Origin: an uncultured Altererythrobacter sp.
Lineage (GTDB): Bacteria > Pseudomonadota > Alphaproteobacteria > Sphingomonadales > Sphingomonadaceae
DNA length: 64,000 nt
NCBI GenBank assembly: GCA_913056125.1
Contig: CAJXNC010000010.1
Location: 46,522-110,521 of the forward strand
Reading direction: 5' to 3'
Shown one piece after another: positions 28,253-36,953 of this stretch (position 1 is its first letter; each line of letters opens with the position of its first letter). Position numbers and translations under genes: made by a program. The notes under the pieces were generated by a model. That model did not search any database. It saw only the letters and a program-made list of their open reading frames with translations, and had not been told where the DNA came from.

Positions 28253-28284
28253 CGTGTTGTGCGCTGGCAAAGAGGTTTGGACCA

Positions 28285-29721
28285 ATGAGCTTTTCGCGTC
28301 GTGATTTTTCGAAGCGCCTGTCGTTCGCAATAGCCGCCACGGCAGCAAGCCTGGCACTTGCTTCTTGCGGCTCCGACGCCGGCAGCGAGGCAGCGGGCGA
28401 AAGCGTCGTCGCCGCCAATTTGGACGGCGCTATCGAGAAGCCCAACCTCAAGTTCGGCTTCATCAAGCTGACCGACATGGCGCCGCTAGCCATCGCGCTG
28501 GAAAAAGGTTTCTTCGCCGAGGAGGGCCTCAACGTGCAGCTCGAGCCGCAGGCTAACTGGAAGGTGCTGCTCGACGGTGTAATCGGCGGCCAACTTGACG
28601 GGGCACACATGCTCGCCGGGCAGCCGATTGCCGCGACCATCGGCTACGGCACGCAGGCCGACCTGATCGCTCCGCTCAGCCTCGACCTCAACGGCAACGC
28701 AATCACCCTGTCCAACCGCGTGTGGAACATGATCCGCGAGGACCTGCCCGAAAACTCCGACGGCAATCCGGTGCACCCGATCTCGGCTTCCTACCTGCAG
28801 CCAGTGGTCGAGCAGTTCGAGGCCGAGGGCAAGCCGTTCAACATGGGCATGGTCTTCCCGGTCAGCACGCATAATTACGAGCTGCGCTACTGGCTTGCCG
28901 CGGGCGGCCTGAACCCCGGTTTCTACACCGATGGCGACGTGACCGGCACGGTCGATGCGGACGTGAACCTCTCGGTCACGCCTCCACCGCAGATGCCCGC
29001 CACGCTCGAAGCCGGGACGATCGAAGGCTATTGCGTCGGCGAGCCCTGGAACCAGCAGGCCGTATTCATGGGCATCGGCGTTCCGGTGATTACCGATGAC
29101 GAGATCTGGGACGACAATCCGGAGAAGGTTTTCGGCCTGCGCGAGGACTTCGCCGAGCGCTACCCAGCCACCACCGCCGCCATGTTGCGCGCCATTATCC
29201 GCGCCCAGCAATGGCTCGATGCCGATGGCGGCGCCAACCGCGCCGAAGCGGTCGAGATCCTCAGCCGCCCGAATTATGTCGGCGCCGATGCCGAGGTGAT
29301 TGCCGCTTCCATGACCGGCGTCTTCACCTTCGAACAGGGCGACACGCGCCCGGCCGAAGGCTTCAACATCTTCTTCGATAAATATGCCGGCTATCCATAT
29401 TATTCGGACGCCATCTGGTACCTCACCCAGATGCGCCGCTGGGGCCAGATCGCCGAAGACAAGACCGACGACTGGTACTTCCAGACTGCCGAAGCGGTCT
29501 ATCGCCCGGACCTCTATCTCGCCGCTGCCAACCAGCTCGTCGAGAGCGGCGTGCTTGAAGAAGGCGACGTGCCGGAGACTGACGGTTTCCGCGCTCCGCA
29601 GGACGGTTTCATCGACGGCATTACGTATAACGGCCGCCAGCCCAACACCTACCTGTCGCAGTTCCCGATTGGCCTGCAGCAGGGCCAGCGCGTGACGGCT
29701 TCGGGCGTCACCGGAAGCTGA
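28285..29721 (+). CDS. nrtA: Nitrate ABC transporter substrate-binding lipoprotein NrtA
   Basis: A 478-residue nitrate/nitrite-binding protein. The N-terminus SRRDFSKRL is a twin-arginine signal followed by a lipobox (LALASC), so it is probably exported folded by Tat and lipid-anchored facing the periplasm. Nitrate-binding-fold blocks are [33 protein letters not shown] and [15 protein letters not shown] 28285 was chosen: the Tat signal begins there and AGAGG lies upstream. The longer frame from 28159 would translate the attenuator. nrtB follows 29 bases later. Confidence 0.93.
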   Translation: MSFSRRDFSKRLSFAIAATAASLALASCGSDAGSEAAGESVVAANLDGAIEKPNLKFGFIKLTDMAPLAIALEKGFFAEEGLNVQLEPQANWKVLLDGVIGGQLDGAHMLAGQPIAATIGYGTQADLIAPLSLDLNGNAITLSNRVWNMIREDLPENSDGNPVHPISASYLQPVVEQFEAEGKPFNMGMVFPVSTHNYELRYWLAAGGLNPGFYTDGDVTGTVDADVNLSVTPPPQMPATLEAGTIEGYCVGEPWNQQAVFMGIGVPVITDDEIWDDNPEKVFGLREDFAERYPATTAAMLRAIIRAQQWLDADGGANRAEAVEILSRPNYVGADAEVIAASMTGVFTFEQGDTRPAEGFNIFFDKYAGYPYYSDAIWYLTQMRRWGQIAEDKTDDWYFQTAEAVYRPDLYLAAANQLVESGVLEEGDVPETDGFRAPQDGFIDGITYNGRQPNTYLSQFPIGLQQGQRVTASGVTGS

Positions 29722-29750
29722 ACGAACCCATGACCGAAGGGAATTCCACC

Positions 29751-30812
29751 ATGGCCACGGCTTATGCAGACACACAGCCGATCGACGATACGGAAGCGGA
29801 GGCACCTGCCACCGCTTCCCCGGCAACCGAGGCTGCGCAATCGTCCGAGAAGCCGGCATCGAGCAGGTCAGCCAGCCCTGTCCTGGCGGGCAAGCTGCCC
29901 ACGATGATCAAGGGTATGCTGCCCCCGGTCCTCGGCATCCTCATCTTCCTCGGCCTTTGGGCTGCACTTGCTCCGCAGGTCGACACCTCGCTCGGTGCGC
30001 TGCCAGGACCGGTCGAAGTTTCCGAACAGGGTTTCGCCCTGTTCGACGAATGGTCGGCAGCCAAGGATGTCGAGGCGCAATTCTATGCTGACCAGGATGC
30101 GCGCAATGCGGCCTATGTCGCTGCCGGAACGCCCGAGCGCGTGACCGATTTCGACTATGCCGGTCCGCCGACATTCCTCGACCAGATCGTGACTTCGCTG
30201 GAAACCGTGGCGCTTGGCTTCTTCCTTGCCACCATCGTGGCGGTTCCCATCGGCCTGGTCTGCGGACTCTCGCCCGTGGTCAATGCGGCGATCAACCCGC
30301 TGGTCCAGATCATGAAGCCGGTTAGCCCGCTCGCATGGCTGCCGATCGTGACCATGGTCATCTCGGCCCTTGTCACAAGCGCTGATCCGCTGCTGCCCAA
30401 GGCCTTCATCATATCCGCCTTGGTGGTGATGCTGTGCTCGCTCTGGCCGACGCTGATCAATACCGCAGTCGGCACGAGCAGCATCGACAAGGACCTGCTG
30501 AACGTGGGCCGCGTGCTCAAGCTGGGCTGGTTCGCCAAGCTAACCCGTCTCGTCCTGCCGAGCTCGCTGCCTTACATCTTCACCGGCATGCGCTTGTCGC
30601 TGGGGGTGGGCTGGATGGTGCTGATCGCGGCGGAAATGCTCGCCCAGAACCCCGGCCTCGGCAAGTTCGTATGGGATGAGTTCCAGAACGGCTCCAGCCA
30701 GTCGCTCGCCCGCATCATGTTCGCCGTGGTTGTCATCGGCTTCATCGGCTTCGGGCTCGACAGGCTGATGATGGGCCTGCAGGCACTCGCTTCCAAGAAC
30801 CGCACGGTGTGA
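29751..30812 (+). CDS. nrtB: Nitrate ABC transporter permease NrtB
   Basis: A 353-residue inner-membrane permease. An N-terminal cytoplasmic tail rich in Ala, Glu and Pro (about 1-55) precedes TM1. A long periplasmic loop (about 85-145) follows, then the core with further segments and the EAA-type loop (SSIDKDLLNVGRVLKLGWFAKLTRLVLPSSLPYIFTG region). ATG 29751 was preferred because AAGGGA lies eight bases upstream; ATG 29730 adds seven residues. The loop between TM1 and TM2 is longer than in cyanobacterial NrtB, as in other proteobacterial members that I recall. Confidence 0.92.
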   Translation: MATAYADTQPIDDTEAEAPATASPATEAAQSSEKPASSRSASPVLAGKLPTMIKGMLPPVLGILIFLGLWAALAPQVDTSLGALPGPVEVSEQGFALFDEWSAAKDVEAQFYADQDARNAAYVAAGTPERVTDFDYAGPPTFLDQIVTSLETVALGFFLATIVAVPIGLVCGLSPVVNAAINPLVQIMKPVSPLAWLPIVTMVISALVTSADPLLPKAFIISALVVMLCSLWPTLINTAVGTSSIDKDLLNVGRVLKLGWFAKLTRLVLPSSLPYIFTGMRLSLGVGWMVLIAAEMLAQNPGLGKFVWDEFQNGSSQSLARIMFAVVVIGFIGFGLDRLMMGLQALASKNRTV

Positions 30813-30820
30813 GGGATATC

Positions 30821-32500
30821 ATGACGACAATTCTCTCACTCAAGGGTGTCACCAAGACCTACAAGGGGCAGTCGGGCGGTACGACCGAAGTCCTGGGTGG
30901 GATCGACCTCGACATTGCCGAAGGCGAATTCGTTGCCATCCTTGGCTTTTCCGGAGCCGGCAAGACCACGCTGATCAATTCGGTCGCCGGGTTGGTCGAG
31001 CCCGATGGCGGTGAGATCCTGCTACGCGGCAAGCCGATTGACGGGACAGGCAAGGATCGCGGCCTCGTTTTCCAGTCCTACTCGCTGTTTCCGTGGCTCA
31101 GCGTGGAGGCGAATGTAGCCTTGGCGGTCGACGCGGTTCACAAGGATCGCAGCCGCGCCGACCGTGCCGCGCTGGTACGACAGAAGGTCGAATTGGTCGG
31201 ACTCGGCCATGCGATGGATCGCAAACCTGCCCAGCTATCGGGCGGCATGCGCCAGCGCGTAGCTGTGGCGAGGGCCCTGGCGATGGAACCGGAAATACTG
31301 CTCCTCGACGAGCCGCTTTCCGCGCTCGATGCGCTGACCCGAGCCAAGTTGCAGGACGAGATCGAACGTATTCGAAAGGAAGAAGGGCGCACTATTCTCC
31401 TCGTCACCAACGACGTGGACGAAGCACTCCTCCTTGCCGACCGTGTCGCGGCGCTTACCCCTTCGCCTGCGGCACGGATCGGCAAGATATGGGATGTCGA
31501 TGTGGCGCGACCGCGCGACCGCGAGGCGGTAAATGACGACGTTCATTTCCAGCGCCTGCGCAAGGAGATCGTCTCCTATCTCGGCTCTCTCAATGCGGAA
31601 AGCGGCAGCATTGGCGACAGCTCTGTCGACCTTCCCAATGTCACTCCGCTCGACCTCGCACCCCCTCCAAAGGCCTATCGCGAGGCGGCGCAGAGCCCGG
31701 TCGACAAGCGCTACCTGGAATTCTTCAAGCTCGACAAGGTCTATCCGACGCCTAATGGCCCGCTGACGGTGGTTGAGGATTTCAACCTGCAGATGGACAA
31801 GGGCGAGTTCATCTCGCTGATCGGCCATTCGGGCTGTGGCAAGTCGACCGTGCTGACCATGGCAGCAGGCCTGAATGAGATTTCCGGCGGCGGCATCGTG
31901 CTCGAAAACCGTGAAATCAGCGTTGCTGGTCCTGACAAGGCGGTGGTCTTCCAGGCACCCAGCCTGATGCCATGGCTCACCGCTCGGCAGAATGTCGCAT
32001 TGGGCGTGGAGCGGGTTTATCCCCATGCCTCCAGGGGCGAGCGCAAGGATATCGTCGATTACTATCTCGACCGTGTCGGACTCGGAGACTCAAAGGAAAA
32101 GCTCGCTGCGGAAATGTCCAACGGCATGCGCCAGCGTGTCGGTATCGCACGCGCTTTCGCCCTCAGCCCGCGCCTGCTCTTGCTCGACGAGCCATTCGGC
32201 ATGCTCGACAGTCTTACGCGCTGGGATTTGCAGGACGTGCTGGTCGAGACATGGAACCGCACCAAGGTTACTGCGATCATGGTGACGCATGATGTCGACG
32301 AGGCGATCCTGCTGGCGGACAAGGTTGTCATGATGACCAACGGCCCGAGGGCCACGATCGGCAAGGTCCTCGAAGTGGACTTGCCGCGCCCGCGCGATCG
32401 CAAGCTCTTGCTCGAGGATCCGAAATTCTACCAGTACCGGCAGGAAGTGCTGCATTTCCTCGCTGAATATGATCACGGGCCAGCCGCAAAGGCAGCCTGA
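30821..32500 (+). CDS. Nitrate ABC transporter ATPase with two fused nucleotide-binding domains
   Basis: A 559-residue protein made of two complete ABC ATPase domains. Domain 1 has Walker A GFSGAGKTT at 42-50 and signature LSGGMRQRV. Domain 2 has Walker A GHSGCGKST at 335-343 and the altered signature MSNGMRQRV. Both carry LLLDEP Walker B boxes. It thus supplies both ATPase sites for NrtB. In cyanobacteria these are separate NrtC and NrtD, and NrtC carries a substrate-binding domain instead. ATG 30821 has GAGGG just upstream; GTG 30809 overlaps the nrtB stop. The second signature with Asn for Gly may make the sites unequal. Confidence 0.93.
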   Translation: MTTILSLKGVTKTYKGQSGGTTEVLGGIDLDIAEGEFVAILGFSGAGKTTLINSVAGLVEPDGGEILLRGKPIDGTGKDRGLVFQSYSLFPWLSVEANVALAVDAVHKDRSRADRAALVRQKVELVGLGHAMDRKPAQLSGGMRQRVAVARALAMEPEILLLDEPLSALDALTRAKLQDEIERIRKEEGRTILLVTNDVDEALLLADRVAALTPSPAARIGKIWDVDVARPRDREAVNDDVHFQRLRKEIVSYLGSLNAESGSIGDSSVDLPNVTPLDLAPPPKAYREAAQSPVDKRYLEFFKLDKVYPTPNGPLTVVEDFNLQMDKGEFISLIGHSGCGKSTVLTMAAGLNEISGGGIVLENREISVAGPDKAVVFQAPSLMPWLTARQNVALGVERVYPHASRGERKDIVDYYLDRVGLGDSKEKLAAEMSNGMRQRVGIARAFALSPRLLLLDEPFGMLDSLTRWDLQDVLVETWNRTKVTAIMVTHDVDEAILLADKVVMMTNGPRATIGKVLEVDLPRPRDRKLLLEDPKFYQYRQEVLHFLAEYDHGPAAKAA

Positions 32501-32523
32501 CTTCTGACCCTGGGAGGGGCCGG

Positions 32524-32543
32524 AGGCGGCAAGGGGGCCGCCT
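32524..32543 (+). other. Stem with A1-G4 hexaloop between nrtCD and the porin
   Basis: A perfect 7-bp stem (32524-32530 with 32537-32543, extendable by three pairs) with loop AAGGGG. The loop has A1 and G4 as in ANTAR targets, but no overlapping terminator is seen. It may simply be a 3' structure of the nrt genes. A further stem (ccgtcc type, about 32622-32638) lies nearer the porin. Confidence 0.35.
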
Positions 32544-32656
32544 TCGCGAAATACAGACATAGCCGGGCTTGCCCGGCGTCCAGCGGGCAACGGGGCTCGC
32601 TTCTCATTCCGATTCTGGAAGGCCGTCCGGTGGGGACGGTCAAGGGAGGTAACCCG

Positions 32657-33871
32657 ATGCGTACGAAGATTAGCCTTTTTGCCGCCGTTTCCGTTCTGTG
32701 TACCGCCACTCCGGCCATTGCCGGGCCTGGCGATCCGATCGCGATCACCGATGAAATCACTTTCGATCTCAGCGCCGCTGCACGCGTGCGCTACGAAATG
32801 GTCGACCAGGACAATGCGGTAAGCGATGCCGATGCTGTGACTGCGCGTCTTCGCCTTGGCGGAGAGATCAAGTCCGGCGGCATTTCGTTCCTCGTCGAGG
32901 GCGAGGGTACGCTCGCACTTGTCGACGATTATAACGACACCCTCCCGGGCAATGGCGTGGAGCCGTTCTCTGTCGTTGCCGATCCCGAGTCGCTGGAACT
33001 AAACCGCCTGCAATTCTCCTACATGGACAATGGCAGCGGGTTTACCGTGGGCCGTCAGCGCATCATCCTCGACAATGCGCGCTTCGTCGGTAATGTCGGC
33101 TGGCGCCAGAACGAGCAGACCTTCGACGCCGTTCGCGGGCAGCTGTCTGTCGGACCGTTCTCCTTCGACGGCACCTATTCGATCAGCCAGCGCACGATCT
33201 TCGGGAGCGACAGCCCGAACGAACATTTCGACGGGAACTTCTTCTTTCTCAATGCCGGTGCCGACGTCACATCGAACGTGAAGGTGAAGGCCTTCGCCTA
33301 CCTGATCGACTACGATACGCGGCTTGCATTCTCCAGCGATACGATCGGGGCAATGGCCAGTGCCACTATCCCGCTCGGCGGGCCGAGCCTGAGCCTGAGC
33401 GCGACCTATGCGACGCAGGGCGATGCAGGCGGCAACCCGACCGCCTATGACGCTGACTATATCGCCCTTTCGGCAGGCGGGAGCATTGCCGGTTTCACGC
33501 TGACCGCAGGCTATGAGGAATTGGGCAGCGATGGCGGCGTCGCTTCCTTCCAGACACCGATGGCGACGATCCATGCCTTCCAGGGCTGGGCAGACCTTTT
33601 CCTGGTGACGCCGGCCAATGGCGTGCGCGACTATTACGGCTCGATCCGCAAGCAGTTCACCATCCCCGGCGTGAGCACCTTCACGGCGACCGTCGTCTAC
33701 CACGAATTCGATGCCGACTTTGGCGGCCTGAACTACGGTTCGGAATGGGATGCCTCGCTTGGCTTCCGCGCCGGACCCGTTGGCCTGCTTGCCAAGTTCG
33801 CCGACTACAATGCCAAGGGCTTTGGCATCGATACCACCAAATTCTGGCTCCAGGCCGAATATAGCTTCTAA
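32657..33871 (+). CDS. Outer-membrane porin-like protein of the nitrate operon
   Basis: A 404-residue predicted beta-barrel with a Sec signal peptide (MRTKISLFAAVSVLCTATPAIAG). The body shows alternating amphipathic strands, a central DxFxxTVGRQ-like segment (GSGFTVGRQRIILDNARFVGNVGWRQNEQTFD region, typical of alginate-export/OprD-like porins) and a C-terminal strand ending in aromatic YSF, the outer-membrane assembly signal. Placement between nitrate uptake and reduction genes suggests passage of nitrate or nitrite, which is inference. GGGAGG lies before ATG 32657. Confidence 0.8.
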   Translation: MRTKISLFAAVSVLCTATPAIAGPGDPIAITDEITFDLSAAARVRYEMVDQDNAVSDADAVTARLRLGGEIKSGGISFLVEGEGTLALVDDYNDTLPGNGVEPFSVVADPESLELNRLQFSYMDNGSGFTVGRQRIILDNARFVGNVGWRQNEQTFDAVRGQLSVGPFSFDGTYSISQRTIFGSDSPNEHFDGNFFFLNAGADVTSNVKVKAFAYLIDYDTRLAFSSDTIGAMASATIPLGGPSLSLSATYATQGDAGGNPTAYDADYIALSAGGSIAGFTLTAGYEELGSDGGVASFQTPMATIHAFQGWADLFLVTPANGVRDYYGSIRKQFTIPGVSTFTATVVYHEFDADFGGLNYGSEWDASLGFRAGPVGLLAKFADYNAKGFGIDTTKFWLQAEYSF

Positions 33872-33879
33872 TGCAGGAG

Positions 33880-33935
33880 GGGGTGGCGGCACTTTGGTGT
33901 TGCACTGCAAAAAACAGGCTTGCCGCCGCCACCCC
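33880..33935 (+). terminator. Hairpin after the porin gene
   Basis: An 11-bp G-C-rich stem (33880-33890 with 33925-33935), nine bases after the porin stop. No T-run follows, so it may act with Rho or protect the 3' end. Confidence 0.45.
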
Positions 33936-33970
33936 GAATCGGTTAATACAAAAACAGCGATCAGTGTGCC

Positions 33971-34064
33971 CGTCCATTGGCGGACGAAACGGCCCTCTCG
34001 CTGACAGATCAGATCACAGCGTGGCAATGGCGCCGCCAGTCTATCCAGACTTGGCGGCTTTTTT
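33971..34064 (+). promoter_or_regulatory. NasT-type attenuator leader of the nir-nas operon
   Basis: P1: 33971-33975 pairs with 33982-33986, loop ATTGGC. P2: 34021-34025 pairs with 34032-34036, loop AATGGC. Both six-base loops have A at position 1 and G at position 4, the conserved bases of ANTAR RNA targets. P2 shares its 3' arm with the 5' arm of the terminator at 34032-34064. Linker P1-P2 is 34 bases, against 32 in the nrtA leader, and the P2 stem is identical in the two leaders. NasT binding should favour P2 and let transcription continue into nirB. Confidence 0.88.
34032..34064 (+). terminator. Intrinsic terminator inside the nirB leader
   Basis: The stem 34032-34042 with 34047-34058 (11 bp, one bulged T at 34051) has an ATCC loop and is followed by six T at 34059-34064. 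It lies 29 bases before the nirB ATG and belongs to the attenuator. Confidence 0.9.
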
Positions 34065-34093
34065 GCGTGCGTTGTCGACAAGGGAATTGGACG

Positions 34094-36577
34094 ATGAACG
34101 CCCAGACGAAGATCAAGGCACCGGCAAAAAGGAAGTTGGTGGTGATCGGCAACGGCATGGCCGGCTGCCGCGCGGTCGAGGAGATCCTCGAGCGCGATGC
34201 CGATGCATTCGACATCACGATTTTCGGTGCCGAGCCGCGCGTGAACTATAATCGCATCATGCTTTCGCCCGTACTCGCCGGCGAGAAATCCTTCGATGAA
34301 ATCGTCCTCAATTCGGCCGCGTGGTATGAGGAAAACGGGATCTCGCTGGTGAGCGGCGATCCGATCGACCACATCGATCGCAAGGCCAAGACCGTCGTCA
34401 GCCGTTCGGGTCGCGTCGAACCTTACGACAAGCTGCTGATCGCGACCGGGTCCGATCCCTTCATCATTCCTATTCCCGGCAATGACCTCGCCGGCGTCGT
34501 GACCTTCCGCGACCTGGACGATGTCGACACAATGCTCGCCGCTGCCGAGCGGGGCGGCGATGCAGTGGTGATCGGCGGTGGCCTGCTCGGGCTGGAGGCT
34601 GCGCATGGCCTCTCGCTCCGTGGCATGAAGGTCACCGTCGTTCACCTGATGCCGACCTTGATGGAACGCCAGCTGGACGAGGCGGCGGGCTACCTGCTGC
34701 GGCAGGAACTCGAAAGCCGCGGCCAGACGATCCTGACCAGCGCCAACACCAAGATCATTCACGGCGTGGAGGGCAAGGTCGTCGGGATCGAGCTGGAAGA
34801 TGGTACCAAGGTCAAAGCCGACATCGTCGTCATGGCGGCGGGCATCAAGCCGTCTACCGGGCTTGCCAAGGCTGCCGATCTCGAATGCGAGCGCGGCGTG
34901 GTGGTGGACGATCACATGGTCACCTCCGACCCCGATATCCTCGCCGTGGGCGAGTGCGTCCAGCATCGCGGGCTGTGCTACGGCCTCGTCGCGCCGCTGT
35001 GGGATATGTGCCGTTCGCTGGCCGACCATCTCACCGATGCGCCGAGCGGCTACGAAGGCTCGGTCACTTCCACCAAGCTCAAAGTATCGGGAATCGATCT
35101 CTTTTCCGCCGGCGATTTTTCGGGCGGAGACGAGTGCGAGGATATCGTCATGCGCGATGCCTCGCGCGGGGTCTACAAGCGCGTTGTCGTCAAGGACGAC
35201 AAGATCATCGGTGCGGTCCTCTACGGCGATACCGCCGACGGGAACTGGTATTTCGACCTCCTCAAGAAGGAGGAGGATATCTCCGACATTCGCGAAGGGC
35301 TGATCTTCGGTCAGGCCTTTGCCAGCGGGGGTTCCCTTGCGGACCCTAATTCCGCCGTTGCCGCCCTTTCGGACGACGCAGAGATCTGCGGCTGCAACGG
35401 CGTATCCAAGGGCAAGGTCGTCTCCTGCATCGATGCCGGCGCCCACAGCGTCGACGCAGTGCGCTCCACCTGCAAGGCTTCGGCCAGCTGCGGTTCCTGC
35501 ACCAACCTTGTCGAAAGCCTGCTGGCGATCACGCTGGGTGACGATGCTGTCGAGAGCGGCCCGAAGACCATGTGCAAGTGCACCAGCTTCACCCATGACG
35601 ATGTGCGTCGCCTGATCCTGGAGAAGGAGCTCAAGCTCATCCCGCAGGTGATGCAGGAACTGCACTGGACCACGCCCGATGGCTGTTCCTCCTGCCGTCC
35701 CGCACTCAATTACTACCTGCTCTGTGCATGGCCGGGTGAATATGAGGACGACGAGAAGAGCCGCTTCGTCAATGAACGCCTGCACGCCAATATCCAGAAG
35801 GACGGCACCTATTCCGTGGTGCCGCGCATGTGGGGTGGTTTGACCAGCCCGAAGGAACTGCGCGCCATCGCCGATGTGGTCGAGAAATACGATGCGCCCA
35901 TGGTCAAGGTGACCGGCGGCCAACGGCTCGACATCTTCGGCATCAAGAAGGAAGACCTTCCATCCGTCTGGGCCGATCTCAACGCCGCCGGAATGGTCTC
36001 GGGCCATGCATATGGCAAGGCGCTGCGCACGGTGAAGACCTGCGTCGGCTCCGAATGGTGCCGCTTCGGTACGCAGGATTCGACCGGCCTCGGCGTCAAG
36101 ATCGAGAAGATGACCTGGGGCAGCTACATGCCGCACAAGTTCAAGATCGCTGTCAGCGGTTGCCCGCGCAATTGCGCCGAGGCGACGATCAAGGATTTCG
36201 GCGTGGTCTGCGTCGATAGCGGATACGAGCTGCATGTCGGAGGCAATGGCGGCATCCATGTTCGCGCCACCGACCTGCTGTGCAAGGTCGAGACCGAGGA
36301 GGAGGCGATGGAATATTGCGCCGCCTTCATCCAGCTCTATCGCGAGGACGCGCATTACCTTGAACGCACTGCGCCCTGGCTCGAGCGCAAAGGGCTCGAC
36401 TGGATCAAGGCGCAAATGTTCGACGATCCCGAGCGGATCGGCAGGCTCGCCGCCCGCTTCCGCTACTCGCAGAGCTTCTGGCAGGTCGATCCCTGGGCGG
36501 GCCGCGCAGCCGGTGCCCACAAGAACCTGCACAGCCACCTCGCCGAGGTGCGCCCGCTTTCCATGGAGAATGCATGA
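34094..36577 (+). CDS. nirB: NADH-dependent assimilatory nitrite reductase, large subunit NirB
   Basis: An 827-residue cytoplasmic enzyme reducing nitrite to ammonium with NAD(P)H. Order: FAD/NAD reductase domain (VVIGNGMAGCR near the start, VVIGGGLLGLEAA further on), a BFD-like [2Fe-2S] segment (CGCNGVSKGKV to SCGSC, about 430-475), then the ferredoxin-like and siroheme/[4Fe-4S] domains with TCVGSEWCRFG (Cys650, Cys656) and SGCPRNCAEA (Cys690, Cys694). ATG 34094 has AGGGA upstream. The open frame extends back to 33977 but that part is the attenuator. It overlaps nirD by four bases. Confidence 0.96.
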   Translation: MNAQTKIKAPAKRKLVVIGNGMAGCRAVEEILERDADAFDITIFGAEPRVNYNRIMLSPVLAGEKSFDEIVLNSAAWYEENGISLVSGDPIDHIDRKAKTVVSRSGRVEPYDKLLIATGSDPFIIPIPGNDLAGVVTFRDLDDVDTMLAAAERGGDAVVIGGGLLGLEAAHGLSLRGMKVTVVHLMPTLMERQLDEAAGYLLRQELESRGQTILTSANTKIIHGVEGKVVGIELEDGTKVKADIVVMAAGIKPSTGLAKAADLECERGVVVDDHMVTSDPDILAVGECVQHRGLCYGLVAPLWDMCRSLADHLTDAPSGYEGSVTSTKLKVSGIDLFSAGDFSGGDECEDIVMRDASRGVYKRVVVKDDKIIGAVLYGDTADGNWYFDLLKKEEDISDIREGLIFGQAFASGGSLADPNSAVAALSDDAEICGCNGVSKGKVVSCIDAGAHSVDAVRSTCKASASCGSCTNLVESLLAITLGDDAVESGPKTMCKCTSFTHDDVRRLILEKELKLIPQVMQELHWTTPDGCSSCRPALNYYLLCAWPGEYEDDEKSRFVNERLHANIQKDGTYSVVPRMWGGLTSPKELRAIADVVEKYDAPMVKVTGGQRLDIFGIKKEDLPSVWADLNAAGMVSGHAYGKALRTVKTCVGSEWCRFGTQDSTGLGVKIEKMTWGSYMPHKFKIAVSGCPRNCAEATIKDFGVVCVDSGYELHVGGNGGIHVRATDLLCKVETEEEAMEYCAAFIQLYREDAHYLERTAPWLERKGLDWIKAQMFDDPERIGRLAARFRYSQSFWQVDPWAGRAAGAHKNLHSHLAEVRPLSMENA

Positions 36578-36951
36578 TGCCGCAGACCAATGTCGGCAAG
36601 TGGCTGGATATCGGCCCGACCACGCAGATCGAGCCGGGCACTGCCCGCACCCTGCCGGTCGAAGGAGCGGACGAGATAGCCGTGTTCCACACCATGCGCG
36701 GAGAGTTCTACGCGCTGGTCAACAAGTGCCCGCACAAGCAGGGGCCGTTGAGCCAAGGGATCATCCATGGCGACAGTGTTTCCTGCCCGCTGCACAATTG
36801 GCGCATTTCGCTCAAGAGCGGAGAGGCGCTGGGCGATGATAAGGGCTGCACGCCGACCATCCCGCTCAAGGTCGATGGCGGACGCATCTTCCTGCTGCGC
36901 GAGGCGGTGATACCGTTGCCCATTCCCAGCAAGCCGGCACAGGCTGCCTGA
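36574..36951 (+). CDS. nirD: Nitrite reductase small subunit NirD (Rieske type)
   Basis: A 125-residue partner of NirB. The Rieske-type ligands are kept: CPH at 52-54 and CPLH at 71-74, so a [2Fe-2S] cluster can form. The start ATG overlaps the nirB stop as ATGA, and nasA starts three bases after its stop. Confidence 0.94.
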   Translation: MMPQTNVGKWLDIGPTTQIEPGTARTLPVEGADEIAVFHTMRGEFYALVNKCPHKQGPLSQGIIHGDSVSCPLHNWRISLKSGEALGDDKGCTPTIPLKVDGGRIFLLREAVIPLPIPSKPAQAA

Positions 36952-36953
36952 CC

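Noticed and set aside
33977..34093. N-terminal extension of NirB
   Set aside because: The open frame runs through the attenuator stems and terminator; the ribosome site and family N-terminus support ATG 34094.
32999..36538. 1179-codon open frame antisense to nirB
   Set aside because: It mirrors the codon periodicity of the G-C-rich nirB gene; the product has no domain sense and covers the attenuator.
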